64,000 nt of DNA, from positions 744,001-808,000 of the forward strand of contig JAYKKR010000010.1 in assembly GCA_036971615.1 (NCBI GenBank). The letters run 5' to 3'. A program made the position numbers and the translations under genes. The stretch comes from Amyloporia xantha. Its lineage: Eukaryota > Basidiomycota > Agaricomycetes > Polyporales > Adustoporiaceae. The notes under the pieces were generated by a model. That model saw only the letters and a list, made by a program, of their open reading frames with translations. It had not been told where the DNA came from and did no database searches. Positions 13,301-24,000 of the stretch are shown in pieces (the first letter of the stretch is position 1; the number at the start of each line of letters is the position of its first letter).

Positions 13301-14365
13301 GCCGGCATGGAAGTGCAGGCTGATTGGTTCAGATCCACCAATCTCAATGTAAACGTGCTTCGACTTCTCCTGGCGGACACTCTGTATATTCACTGTCTGC
13401 CATTTCTGCACTGGCGTCTGCACGCAATTAGAAAGGTGAAAGGTTCAGAAACGGCGGTAACGTGAAAAGGGCGTTAGGCACAGACCTTGTCAGATTCGCT
13501 CGCGAAGAAGACAGCACCATTCCCGACACCAAGGGTCCCTTTCTTCTTCTTGCCCTTCTTATCTACTTCAGATATAGTCCATGTCTTGATGTCATCTGCT
13601 TGAGCCTTCGAGGACGCCGCCGCTACCCGCTCGGCAGGGTCCACATACATGCTCACAGGACGTGGTGTCTGCACGGGGGCCAAAGTGCGTCAGATCGTGA
13701 GACCTAAGCTCGCATGGATTAGAGTATATACCGATGGAGGGATGACGATCTGAGAAATTGCAGACGGGGTCGGAGCTGGCTCGGAAGTCTCCTCTCCCGA
13801 GTACTGTAAATAGTGGGTATCAGTAAGCCATGTACGGTGAACATTTCCAACCTACCTCCTCAACATAGTTCTCAGGTACGTATCCAACCTGACTATCGTC
13901 CGACTCTTTCCGCACCAGCAACCACGCGTCATCTTTGTCGTAGACGTAGAGGACGTCGCCTTCCTGAACACTAAGTTCTGTGGATTGCGTAGCTTCGTAG
14001 TCGTACAATGCCTTCACTAGTGAGACATGTTCCATCTGTGTCGGCCGCACGCTGTAAACAGAGACAGTACCACGGGCGTGTTGGTCGGACTTACCGGCTC
14101 CACATACGCTGCGGGGACCAGCCCGGACGGCCCATCCTCATCCTGAGACTCAAGCTTAAGTTTGACCTTCCACCAACTATCGACCGAAGCATTCAGCCGA
14201 CGCCTGAGGATAGAGGGTGGACTGCGGGGCTTACTCTTCGTCTACGCGCTCGAGGAGCAGCAGGACTTGGCCCTCCTTGATAGCCAACTCTTCCTCAGCA
14301 TCTGGTTGAGGATCATAGTCATAGCTGGCCTTTAGAACTGAGATATATGGTTCCTGTTCCGCCAT
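10313..14365 (-). CDS. SLA1: SLA1-like endocytic/actin adaptor (three SH3 domains, SHD1, SHD2)
   Basis: The product links cargo, clathrin coat and actin nucleators at endocytic patches. From the start (MAEQEPYISVLKASYDYD, ATG at 14363-14365) the order is: SH3-1 (14365 to about 14100, ending GLVPAAYVEP); SH3-2 (about 14035-13850, ALYDYEATQSTELSVQEGD); a PH-like Sla1 region in two exons (about 13680-13230); SH3-3 (about 13060-12900, ALYDFAADGEDELSVQEGE); and an Ala/Glu/Arg-rich charged stretch (about 12840-12540). Then come SHD1 (about 12440-12270, VWHDRTGQFRVEAAFLGF), which binds NPFxD-type signals, and SHD2, a SAM-like domain (about 12130-11950). A long Pro/Gln-rich tail carries repeated QPTGF/TGF motifs like the phosphorylated repeats of yeast Sla1. 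The stop lies at 10313-10315 after SYAGSYGFQR. Introns are short. The domain order matches the family fully. Confidence 0.93.
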
Positions 14366-14432
14366 TCAGAGTTAGGGTGTGCTGGCTAGTTCGGTGCACT
14401 GTGCAGAGATGATCGCATCGGTCACTATCCAG

Positions 14433-14440
14433 GTACAAGC
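14433..14440. repeat. Left 8-base target-site duplication (GTACAAGC)
   Basis: GTACAAGC occurs directly before the left inverted terminus and again at 14939-14946 directly after the right one. An 8-base duplication is the hAT-superfamily signature. Confidence 0.8.
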
Positions 14441-14938
14441 AGGACCCCGGCGAATCCCCCAAGAGCCTCGATCCCATTTGGTCCGAAAATCGGCCAAAAT
14501 TTCGAAAATGTTCGATCCAAAGGGCCGAATTTGGGGGGCGTGGGTCGAAATGTTCGGTGCCATAACGGTCCGAAATGTACCTCTCAGCCCGCATGTCCGA
14601 TCCTATCAGGGCCGAAATCCGGCCAGTCCTGGCGCGGAAATGGACAGGCCGGTCAAGCCGACGGGCATCTCCTCAGACGCCTCTTCGGTCCTCTGCCGAA
14701 TGCTCTTCCGTGATCCAGATGGCGTGCAGACGGCGCCGAACAATTCCAGCACCGCCCGATGAGCAGATCGGCCTTTTTTGCGAGGCTTTAGCGATTTTAA
14801 GAGGTTCGATCCCATTTGGGGCCGAAATCAGGCCTTTTGCCGCGAGGTTATGTGCCCAAAGTCCGAATTGGGCGTCAGGCGAGGTCCGAACGAAGGACGA
14901 TTTGGGATCGAGGCTCTTGGGGAATTCGCCGGGGTCCT
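14441..14938. mobile_element. hAT-like MITE (non-autonomous DNA transposon), 498 bases
   Basis: The two ends are inverted repeats: 14441-14476 and 14903-14938 match as reverse complements over 36 bases with one mismatch, beginning AGGACCCCGGCGAAT. The element is flanked by an exact 8-base direct repeat, GTACAAGC. Inside, a motif of the form GGxCCGAAATCxGGCC recurs at least three times. No transposase-like frame is present; the open frames inside are short and compositionally odd. Near-perfect termini suggest fairly recent movement. It lies between the 5' end of SLA1 and the SUP35 gene, about 70 bases from the SLA1 start codon, so it may affect that promoter. Confidence 0.85.
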
Positions 14939-14946
14939 GTACAAGC
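14939..14946. repeat. Right 8-base target-site duplication (GTACAAGC)
   Basis: This is an exact copy of 14433-14440 and marks the right edge of the hAT-like element. Confidence 0.8.
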
Positions 14947-15460
14947 CTGCTGTTTGGCTGTGTGTCACATCTCCGGCAACTTTGCTCGACTCTAGTCTCT
15001 GCAATATTTCGGTCTGTAATATGACATGTCTAGTGCGTTATAACGATGCCACTGCAGTCGTAATGTCCACTTTCGCAGACCAGTATTCAATTTAAGAGCA
15101 ATTTGAGAGCAACCCGACCCTCCTACGTCGATAATGGAATATTACAAGTTACTCGTCCAGACTCCCACGACATCTGTCTCAAACAGGCTGTCCACCTCGT
15201 ATTGCGATCTGGACGACCATATTGTCAGTTTGCAGAGCACTTTCCACCCCCACCACGATACGACCAGATCAACCTTTGTAGGTGAGGCGTTCGGGATCCG
15301 GAGTGCTATGTGATGAGAAGCGCCCGTTGGGATCTATTTACCATGTATGGCAGTAGAAAACTTGACCTGTCTCATCTTGCACCGTCTCGTCTCCCTTTAT
15401 TTCTGCACGACCTGCTCCTGCTGATCCATCCGATATCTGTGATTCTATACCGCTGTAGCC
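14947..15460. other. Spacer and 5' region of the SUP35 gene
   Basis: There is no supported gene. It should contain the SUP35 promoter and 5' UTR. I see no clear named regulatory motif. Confidence 0.4.
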
Positions 15461-17599
15461 ATGAGTAAACTCAATGCAAATGCTTTCTCTTTCGTTCCCG
15501 GACAAAACTTCCGTGCGCCCCAGCAATCTGCGCAACCGCCCCCTCCTCCGATCGAGCGACCACCTCAGACAGAGGCCCCTGCACCTCCCCCTACCATCAC
15601 TCTGAACATCGGCGGACCAAAGCCTGCACCTACACCTACACCCGCACCCGCACCTACGCCTGCACCCGCCGCCCAGGCGCCCCCAACCAGTGCACCACCA
15701 CCACAACCGTCCAAACCTGTACCTCCCGCCTCGGCTGTCCCTTCTGCTGTCCAAAGCGCATCACGGCCCGAGTCACCCGTACCAGCGGCCGCACCATCAA
15801 AAACGTACACGCTCGAGAAGGCGAAGACCGATACCGTCGCGATAGCACGGGAGGTACAGGCCGCTGCTGATGAGCAGACGCTGCAAGACCTGTTCGGAAA
15901 TGGTGTGTGGTATTGAACTGTGTGTTTATCATTGCCGATCTTACTATCGCGATTCCTGACAGCTAAGGAGCACCTCAATATCGTCTTCATCGGCCATGTT
16001 GATGCGGGGAAGAGCACCATGGGTGGAAATCTACTCTATATCACCGGCATGGTCGACAAGCGGACGATGGAAAAGTACGAGCGCGAGGCCAAGGAGGCGG
16101 GCCGTGACTCATGGTACCTGAGCTGGGCGCTGGATTCGACGCCGCAGGAGCGGGCGAAGGGCAAGACGGTCGAGGTCGGACGCGGCTACTTTGAGACGCT
16201 GTCTCGACGCTACACGATCCTGGACGCTCCCGGCCACAAAACATTTGTGCCGTCCATGATATCCGGTGCTGCTCAGGCGGACGTCGCTGTGCTTGTCATC
16301 TCTGCTCGCAAGGGCGAGTTCGAGACTGGATTTGAGAAGGGTGGGCAGACTCGGGAGCACATCATGCTGGTCAAGACGGCCGGTGTGTCCAAGCTCGTGG
16401 TGGCGATCAACAAGATGGACGAGTCGACGGTGCAGTGGTCGAAGGCGCGCTTTGACGAAATCAGGGAAAAGATGACGGCGTTCATCCGGGCAGCCGGGTA
16501 CAACGTCCGGACGGATGTCAGCTTCATCCCCTGCTCTGCGTACACCGGCGCGAACTTGAAGGACCGGATACCCAGGAATGTGTGTACGTGGTACGAGTAC
16601 GTTGCTTTCGGCCGCTCTCTTCCCCATAACAGACCTCTAATTATATCTGCGTGTCTACAGAGGCCCATCGCTGCTAGAGCATCTCGATACCATGCACATG
16701 GCGGGTCGCAAGCTCAATGCCCCGTTCATGATGCCCATCTCGGAGAAGTATAAGGACATGGGTACAGTCATCGTCGGCAAGATCGAATCGGGCCACATCC
16801 GCAAGGGCGACTCTCTTACACTTATGCCAAACAAGACGCTCGTTGAGATATCTGCCATTTACACCGAGATGGAGGACGAGGTGCCGACCGCGATGTGCGG
16901 TGACAACGTCCGCATTCGGTTGCGCGGTGTGGAGGACGATGACATCAGCCCCGGATTCGTGCTCACGAGCCCGTCGAACCCGGTGCATGCTGTGCGCCAG
17001 TTTGAGGCGCAGTTGGCGATTTTGGATCACAAGAATATCATTTGCGCAGGCTACACCGGCGTTATGCATATTCATACCCTAGCGGAGGAAGTGACGCTCT
17101 CGGTATGTCATGGTGTCTCCTGCTTGCTCACTTCGATGCTGATGAAGTTGGTTGGAACAGGCGCTGCTCCACTACTTCGACAAGGCTACTGGTCGCAAGT
17201 CAAGAAAGCCTCCTCAGTTCGCTAAGAGGGGTATCTATTACATTTCGATCTCATCCTAGACATCGCTCATGTTGCTGTATAATTTAGGCCAGAAAGTTGT
17301 GGCGCTGATTGAGACGCAGCAGCCTGTCTGTGTCGAGCGATTCGTTGACTATCCGCAATTAGGCCGATTCACTCTGCGAGACGAAGGTGAGCGTTTCCGC
17401 AGTTACGTGTAGCAGACATTGGCTGACATTCGAAATAGGCAAGACAGTCGCCATCGGCAAAGTATGTCCCCTTGATGTTCATGGCGTCAGGAAATAGTTC
17501 TCATGATTGCCTTCTCCTTAGATCACGAAGCTTATCGAAGGTATACCAGAAGAAGTGGTAGATGCGGTTGGCAACCTGTCTGTTAGTGGTGCTGCTTAA
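15461..17599 (+). CDS. SUP35: Translation termination factor eRF3 (GTPase)
   Basis: eRF3 works with eRF1 in GTP-dependent release of the finished peptide at stop codons. Exons are 15461-15902, 15963-16596, 16661-17102, 17161-17230, 17288-17386, 17439-17461 and 17522-17599 (1788 bases, 595 residues). GTPase motifs are present: GHVDAGKST (G1), DAPGHKTF (G3), NKMD (G4) and SAYTG (G5), together with the eRF3 signatures EREAKEAGRDSWYLSW and GGQTREH. The C-terminal beta-barrel domains include DISPGFVLTSP, CAGYTGVMHIH and DYPQLGRFTLRDEG. The N-terminal 150 residues are Pro/Ala/Thr-rich and not the Gln/Asn-rich prion domain of budding yeast. The N-terminus begins LNANAFSFVPG; such motifs bind poly(A)-binding protein in eRF3 (family knowledge). 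HBS1 was considered, but the G-domain insert and tail fit eRF3 better. Confidence 0.94.
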
Positions 17600-17772
17600 A
17601 TAAATAGAATCAGCGATGCCCTGTACACTTGTATCTATATATGATTGTGTCACTGCCACCAGTCTATTGTGTGTCTCATGACAGCAACATGGCGGAATTT
17701 CGAGCCCTAATGAAGATCGTAAGTCATGACAAAAAGGCGACTTTTGGCCGCAGAACTCGCAAAAAACATGAA

Positions 17773-17853
17773 TGACCACCGCAGGGGTCGAACCTGCAAT
17801 CTCCTGATTACCCTTCATCGTAGTCAGACGCGATGCCATTTCGCCAGGCGGCC
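17773..17853 (-). tRNA. tRNA-Arg (anticodon ACG) with a 9-base intron
   Basis: Read on the minus strand, this has the same mature sequence as the tRNA at 1511-1592: acceptor GGCCGCC/GGTGGTC, anticodon stem TCTGA/TCAGG, loop starting CTACGA, T arm GCAGG-TTCGACC-CCTGC. The inserted bases in the anticodon loop differ in sequence and are one base fewer, as expected for a neutral intron. It sits in the 354-base gap between the converging SUP35 and RBR genes; the rest of that gap holds nothing I recognise. Confidence 0.93.
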
Positions 17854-17953
17854 TTATAATAGCGCTAACAATGGCCTGTATTGACCAGTCGACCTTTGAA
17901 TGAATTTGAACCACTAATGGAAAGCTTAATTTACAACAGTACTTTAAGCATCT

Positions 17954-20275
17954 CTATGCAACATCCTCAAAAAGCCGGCATCGCTGATAATGTGTCGTGA
18001 CCGCCGAGCGAATCCCTTGCCGTCTGACCGTTTGTACAATAGCATCCCCACAAAGGTAGCAGAAGTGCCTGTTCGCTACCTGTGAATACGTTCGCGGATA
18101 GCAAATAATGACACGTACGTATTGCAGCCCGGCGACATACACTATTATTTTTAACGGGTTAGCCAATAGAACGAGTGGACAACAATATTCATACCGTCAT
18201 ATGGTTGCAACCATCGATCTTCTCCGCTGGGGTTTGACATCCTGGGTCGCGAATGAGTACAGATTGAGCCCGTATGCACGTCGAAAGCATACCAGGGCAA
18301 TACTTCCATCCCCGTTGACGCATTAGATGGTTGAGCTCGGACGAGCCATCACACGAATGCTTCGGGCCTCCAATTTGAATTTTTTGAGAACACGTCTTGC
18401 ACCAGGCGTGATTGCATCCTTGCAGCGGGCATACCAGTATATCCGTCGCCTCATATTCCTTTCTGACGACAAAAACGGAATTCTTGCATCTGTAGACAAG
18501 GTGCCAAAGTTATGGCAGTGGCCGATAAGAGAATGTTGTCAACGTACTTGCGGCAGTGAAGGACGATTGAGAAGGCAGCCATCTGCATCTCTATGAAATT
18601 CTCGTATTGTTTTTCGGACAGTCCGAGCTGCTCGATTAAAGCGGCGTCAACATCTGAAAATGTGGTCCCATCATCCAGCCATTGAGGATACATATCTCAG
18701 GTAGTTGCGTACCTCTGGGGTCCTTTTCTGCCATACACAAAGGACACATTATGGGATAACGTCGCTCTTCTATCTTTGTCACCACATGGCTGAGCATACA
18801 AGCTCTGCAGAACTGATGACCACAGCCCTCCACCCTCGCAACTACGTCTTCATTGAACGTGTCAAGACAAACGCCACACTCGAACACCTCTGGCACTGTA
18901 TGTTTGAGATTCTGCATTTGATGCTGCAATCGAGCGTCTTCTTCGTCATAGTGCCGCTGCATTAGAGCTGCAAACGTATTGTCGCGGTTTGTGGCTGGAT
19001 CACTGGCATATTCCAGAGCAGTAGCGGATGCAGAGCCCTCGTCACGTATCCGGCCGGGAAATTCGTTACCTGCATATCTAGAGCCAGAGGCCGCATTCTT
19101 CTGCACTGCCGTGGGTCCCGTCCTAGCTTCCGTAGCACTGAAGGTTTTGTTGCTACTTGGTCGCTGCGGCTCCTTTCCTTTCACCGACTTATATTTGACA
19201 TCATCGACTGAACCGAGCGCACGAGCACTAGCATTGACGAATGCTTGATCATCCACGCCACGGAACCTACGGGTCGATGGCTGTTCGCGTCGACTAATTT
19301 CCTTGAGTTCGGCCACCTCGACCTCCAATCGAGCGACGTCGTCGAGGAGGCGATCGTTCTCTGTACCGAGGCCTTTGTTCTGATTCTCCGAGTCCATAAC
19401 TCTGGCCCTCAGACTCAGGACTTCAAGGCTCGTCTGGAGTATTGCCTCTGTGAACTCGGCCGGGGAGTACAGAGCGTTGTAAGGCTTGAAATAATGAGCA
19501 GAAAAATGTGCCAGCAACTGCGCTTGCCACTGCAGAGTGCTGTCCATAAGCAAACGGGCATCGTACTTGAGGAGATCGGCAAGGTATGCTGCTGCCCCTT
19601 CCAGAGAGCTGAGGAATATAAAGGCAGCCCCCTGAGGATGTTTTTCGGGGCGCGGGTGAGAGTCGAAAATAACGAAAATGTCCGATCCGCGACTGGCAAT
19701 GTTGATACAGGCTATAATTTCAGGAGGACGAGTAATGATAGCACAAGTCGAGGCTTCCGTGGTACGAGTGAGGCCCTTGAGACGCCTTTGAGGTATGAAT
19801 CCCGGATGTCAGTAACGTGCATGGGCGGAACGAAACAGACTTACGAGAGGACCTTCTTGAACTGCACAAATCCAGATTGATCATAATCTGAGGAGAGCAA
19901 TTTTAAAGTCTTGTGGAAGATGGGTGCTTTGTGTATCTCGTCTACATCAAGGTGCGCCGGACTCGACCACGACAGACACGGTCTAAGCACATCCTAAGGA
20001 CAAAATCAGACACCGGCTCCAGGTAGAGAACCATTGCTGACCTCTAGGGTTTCTCGTTTCATCAGTTCATTGAGGATATGGATACCTTTGCTACCGGCCC
20101 GCTCTATCTCAAAGACAACACGGGCGCAATTCAAAGCCGCCAATCCGCATGCAGATACTCCGCCACCAATGCGACTATACTGGCTTCTTCCAGCGTGCGA
20201 TACTACATGCTCACGCAAGGTACCATCCGTGATTCTCTGCGCAACGTCTGCAGTGAAGGCAAATTCGACCGACAT
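17954..20275 (-). CDS. RBR-type E3 ubiquitin ligase with an N-terminal papain-like (C76-like) cysteine protease domain
   Basis: The C-terminal half is a complete RING1-IBR-RING2 module. RING1 starts CGVCLDTF with CGHQFCRAC and CPLC. The IBR contains VCPLQGCNHAWCKTC. RING2 reads CPGCQTPAEKIDGCNHMTC, then HFCYLC; the cysteine of DGCNHM (codon at 18207-18209) is in the position of the catalytic RBR cysteine that carries ubiquitin. The N-terminal half has GGGVSACGLAALN (Cys43) and, after two introns, FVIFDSHPRPEKHPQGAAF. That Cys plus Asp-x-His pattern is typical of papain-like deubiquitinases of the tegument-protease (C76) type; this is a motif-level inference. A coiled-coil segment (about 19400-19290) and a Ser-rich linker join the halves. 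Exon 1 is 20042-20275 and the intron after it is 19994-20041; six or seven introns all splice in frame, so the gene looks intact. A further 5' exon upstream of the ATG is possible. Confidence 0.85.
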
Positions 20276-21033
20276 GATGATAGCAATGTAGGTCGGCTTG
20301 CAGTGTGTACCAGCCGGCAGGGAGTCAAGATGACGATCCGTCCCAGGCTACGAGTAGCGAAGTGAGTCCTTGAACTGCGCAAGCGTACTCAGTCGCCGGT
20401 GTGTGTATTCGGTCTGCATTCCAGATCGCGAAGCAGACAGTACCGCGAGGTCATCGACCACCTGTGCTTATCGTCATCAAGTCGTGCTTGCCACAGAGTA
20501 GGATCCGGAAGCTTAAGGTTGCTTGTATCGGAGTATGTAGTTGTTTCTTCACCCAAGAACCTGTCAATCAGCTGCGCACGATAAGTAATCGATATCTTCT
20601 CTTAGTTCTCTAGTCATATGCACTTGAAATAGGTAGAAACAACGCAAAGAGGGGATTGAGCTGTCGAAACTTTATTTCCTGCAGGCAAAGAACTACTGGT
20701 ACTCAATGCCGAGCGTCAATTGCGACGTGGAGGTGGCCTACTCGGGCAGGACCCTGCAGGACCTGTGCAAGGGACTACTACACGCTTATCGACCGCCCGC
20801 GCCGAATCAGCCTTAGGCCATACCATTATACGTCAACTTCATCATAGAAGAATGGATGCAGCCAGCTCGTGTTCTCTTCGATTATTATCTCTCAAGAATC
20901 AGCGGCGGACTCACTCGGCAGCATCCGTACACTTTTGAGTATATCAACATGCGAGAGGCGTTGTACCGTTCTTCAGCCACAGGCTGTTCCCCCAACTTGA
21001 GCGAACAACCAGTGATACTGACATCCCGAAGCC
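20276..21033. promoter_or_regulatory. Head-to-head intergenic region between RBR ligase and GTPase copy A
   Basis: The two genes diverge across about 760 bases, so both promoters lie here. The region recurs, decayed, in unit 2. On the minus strand a protein-like stretch (about 20390-20590, including LIDRFLGEETTTYSD) may be a 5' exon of the RBR gene, but its splice to the ATG exon is not clear. On the plus strand 20685-20816 has a 43-codon protein-like frame that starts at an AG acceptor and ends at TAG; it is broken in unit 2. Neither is called as a gene. Confidence 0.5.
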
Positions 21034-24000
21034 ATGTCCAATTCGTATGAACCTCCTGACCTCTTGCCCCCGGGACCGAACACCGTGGCACCTCTTGAGG
21101 GATCCCTGCCGTCGAAAGGTATCCACCTATCTCATGGCGCTGCGCAGTGTCCGTCGCTCAACTGACCTTGATTCAAACAAGATGCGGCGGATGATGCGGC
21201 GGATGGTGATCTCAGAGCTCCTTCCGCCGTCCGAGTAGATCCCGGTCACACTCAGGCTTCTCACACAGATGTTGCGTCGGACGTGAGTATCATGAAAATC
21301 ACCTGACTGAAAAGCGGAAGTTCATAATCTAACTGATGTTCGCCTAGTCTAATATCGAGAGTCGGCCTGAAGAGGGCGTCGATGATGTGGATATGGTCGA
21401 TGCCTCCCCTGAACACGACTCTACCAGACACGCTGACGCAAGTCGGGGTTCCAGTAACTCTCGGACGAGCGCTCCTTCCAATGGGGAGAACCAGAACGTT
21501 TCGACGAAAATGGTACTCCAGCAGTCGTATGACGATACGAGGGACCCTGGGTCGGTGCTGGCAGATGACGCTTCGTCGTTCGATTTGGTCACATCTATCC
21601 GGGGGATGTATCGCGTCCTCGATCTCATCAGCGAACAGGGCAGTGGTGGGCTAGGTCAGATCATTTAGATGAGCCGCGTACCCCCTTCTCATTGATGATG
21701 TCTATAGTTGACAAGATCATCATTGCCCAAGACCCGCTCGGCCGCTTCATGAATGATTTGCAACCAGGAGCATATACCTCCATGACCAAAGTGGACTTCA
21801 TTGCTTTAGACAATGTGTCCGTAAAACCAATCGGGATTTATGGCAGCAAGACAGAAATTACTCGCTTCCTGGAATCAGTAGGTGCCATAGATCAGATGAC
21901 GTGCGTGGTCTATATCTACGTCAGTCTATGATTCCGTAGTTTCTGACGATCATCAGTGCCCTCTCACTCCGCTCTGAGACTCATGATCCGTCTCATCGAA
22001 TACTACGCTCGGGGTTATATATCTTACGCATCTCATGCATATCACGACCGGAAGGCTCTGATCGTGCAGAGATGCTTTACGCTATATACTGGCCAGAAGA
22101 CACTACATGGGACTACACCGCAATATCATCTGTTTGCCGTAATAGAGTCACGTTCATGAGGTAAACGATACTGTATATACTCGTTTCATAGGGACTGACG
22201 ATCGTAAAGATATCTTACGAAGATAGCCGATCAAGTCGTCGCCCTGATCTCCGATGACGATGCGGCCAAGATCATATGGAAGCAAGAAGTCAATAATATC
22301 ATGACGTTGGATCCTGATGAGGATAACTATGACTCAAGCCGAATGTTCACCTTTGAGGTAACGAAAACGCGGGAACAAGATGAGAATGTGACGCCGTCTC
22401 GTGGCTTTTCGGTAAGTTGACCGATTATCCCGCCAAGGTGACAGCGCTTCCGACTACTATTGATTCCTTGAAGATTGATATCCCATGGCTATCAAATCAC
22501 ACTGCGTCTCATGTCTTGTCTGTGGATTCCAGCTATCTGCGGCCAAGGCTCATACCAGGGGAAGAAACGCAAGGCATTCTGGAGCTAACATATTTGCCAG
22601 AACGGAGACATAGCCGCGTAGTGGCGGAATACTTTCAGCCTGTTCAGTTAAATCATATCATGTAAGTTTCACAAGCCTTCCAAGGTCCGCGGCACATTCA
22701 TCGTAATGTGACACAGTACATCGCAATCGTTGCGTTTACATCCAGATCTGTCGAAGGAAGCTATTGACATTCTCCTAAAAATGGGGCTACCTCAAAGGGC
22801 TCCCGAGGCATGCAAAGCTTATCAATTGCAGCTGTTGGACATCGAAAAGCTCATGAATAAGTATTCTGAAGAGAAAGAGAGTGAGATGCGTAAAAGGCTA
22901 GCGGCTGACACCGCGACACTGGAGGATCCGTTGCGCAACTGGCTCATAGACTTCGTCATTCAGAAATACCCGTACGGTAGTCCTCTTGCTTAGATAACAA
23001 AGAACTAACTGTCGCCTGTACAGCATGCTGGATCGAGCACATCTGATTGGAAGATCTGAAGTAGATGGTATTGATGGTACATACCAGTCTGGCAACGGTA
23101 AGTCTTTCATTGATTATTTCTATCCTTGCTCAACAAGCATGCCTCAGAACATCTTGAAAACCTGATGGTCATGCATCCATCCATATCGGAGATCTTAGCC
23201 GATGCTAGGACAGCCCTCGGGTTCTACGCACCCAACGGAGCACCATTCAAAATATTGAAAGAGCGTATTTTGGTTCTTGATGTCGTTCTGCGGAAAAACG
23301 ACGATAAACATTTGCCTTCGGAGAAGCGTGAAGAGCTCATTGAAAATGTCCGTCGCAGTGATCCTACCAAAAGCGCAGCCGATCTGGTCAAGGATCTCTA
23401 TACTTTCGATAAGCCCCATCAGCCAAGTTTCTTTCAAAAGGCAATGTCTTTTGTTCTAGGAACCGACTCCTCCGGTGGAGAATTTGCAGATGCCGTCAAA
23501 TCTGCCTACTCTATGAGCGACGAAGATTTTCTGACATCCCTCACAGCCATCGTGGATCGTGAGCCGCTCCTCACTGATGCCTCGATGGAGGCGAAGAAGT
23601 TAGCTTGTGATCTTCTCGCTCGCTCAATAAACACGAAGACACACAAGATTGTTGCTCGTATTCGACAGGTACAAGAGGAAGTCTGCAAATTACAAATGAA
23701 CCACGAAATAATTACGCAGAGGAATAACAGCATAGAATGTGCACGCGTAGAGTTTCTTGAATCGCTCCGTGATCCTTTGATCTCTTCCGGCACCAGGTAA
23801 GTTTTGTTGCGCCAAATATGGGATATCGTCAGAGTGTTGATGCTCTAGGGATTGTTCAGAGACGTTTTGTTCATTCGAAACGTGGAGACGAAAACCATGT
23901 GTACGCTGAAGGTGGTCTATTTCGCTTCCATGCCTATTGAATCTCCCTTCCATAGACTACTATGGCACAGCGCCGAGTATTTTCGTCACGGGAGACTCGG

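Noticed and set aside
15565..16020. Minus-strand frame of 151 codons
   Set aside because: It is antisense to the Pro/Ala-rich N-terminus of SUP35; the Gly/Ala runs are mirror images of Pro/Ala codons.
15461..17599. HBS1 (ribosome rescue GTPase) as an alternative name
   Set aside because: The EREAKEAGRDSWYLSW and GGQTREH segments and the C-terminal PQLGRFTLRDEG fit eRF3 better.
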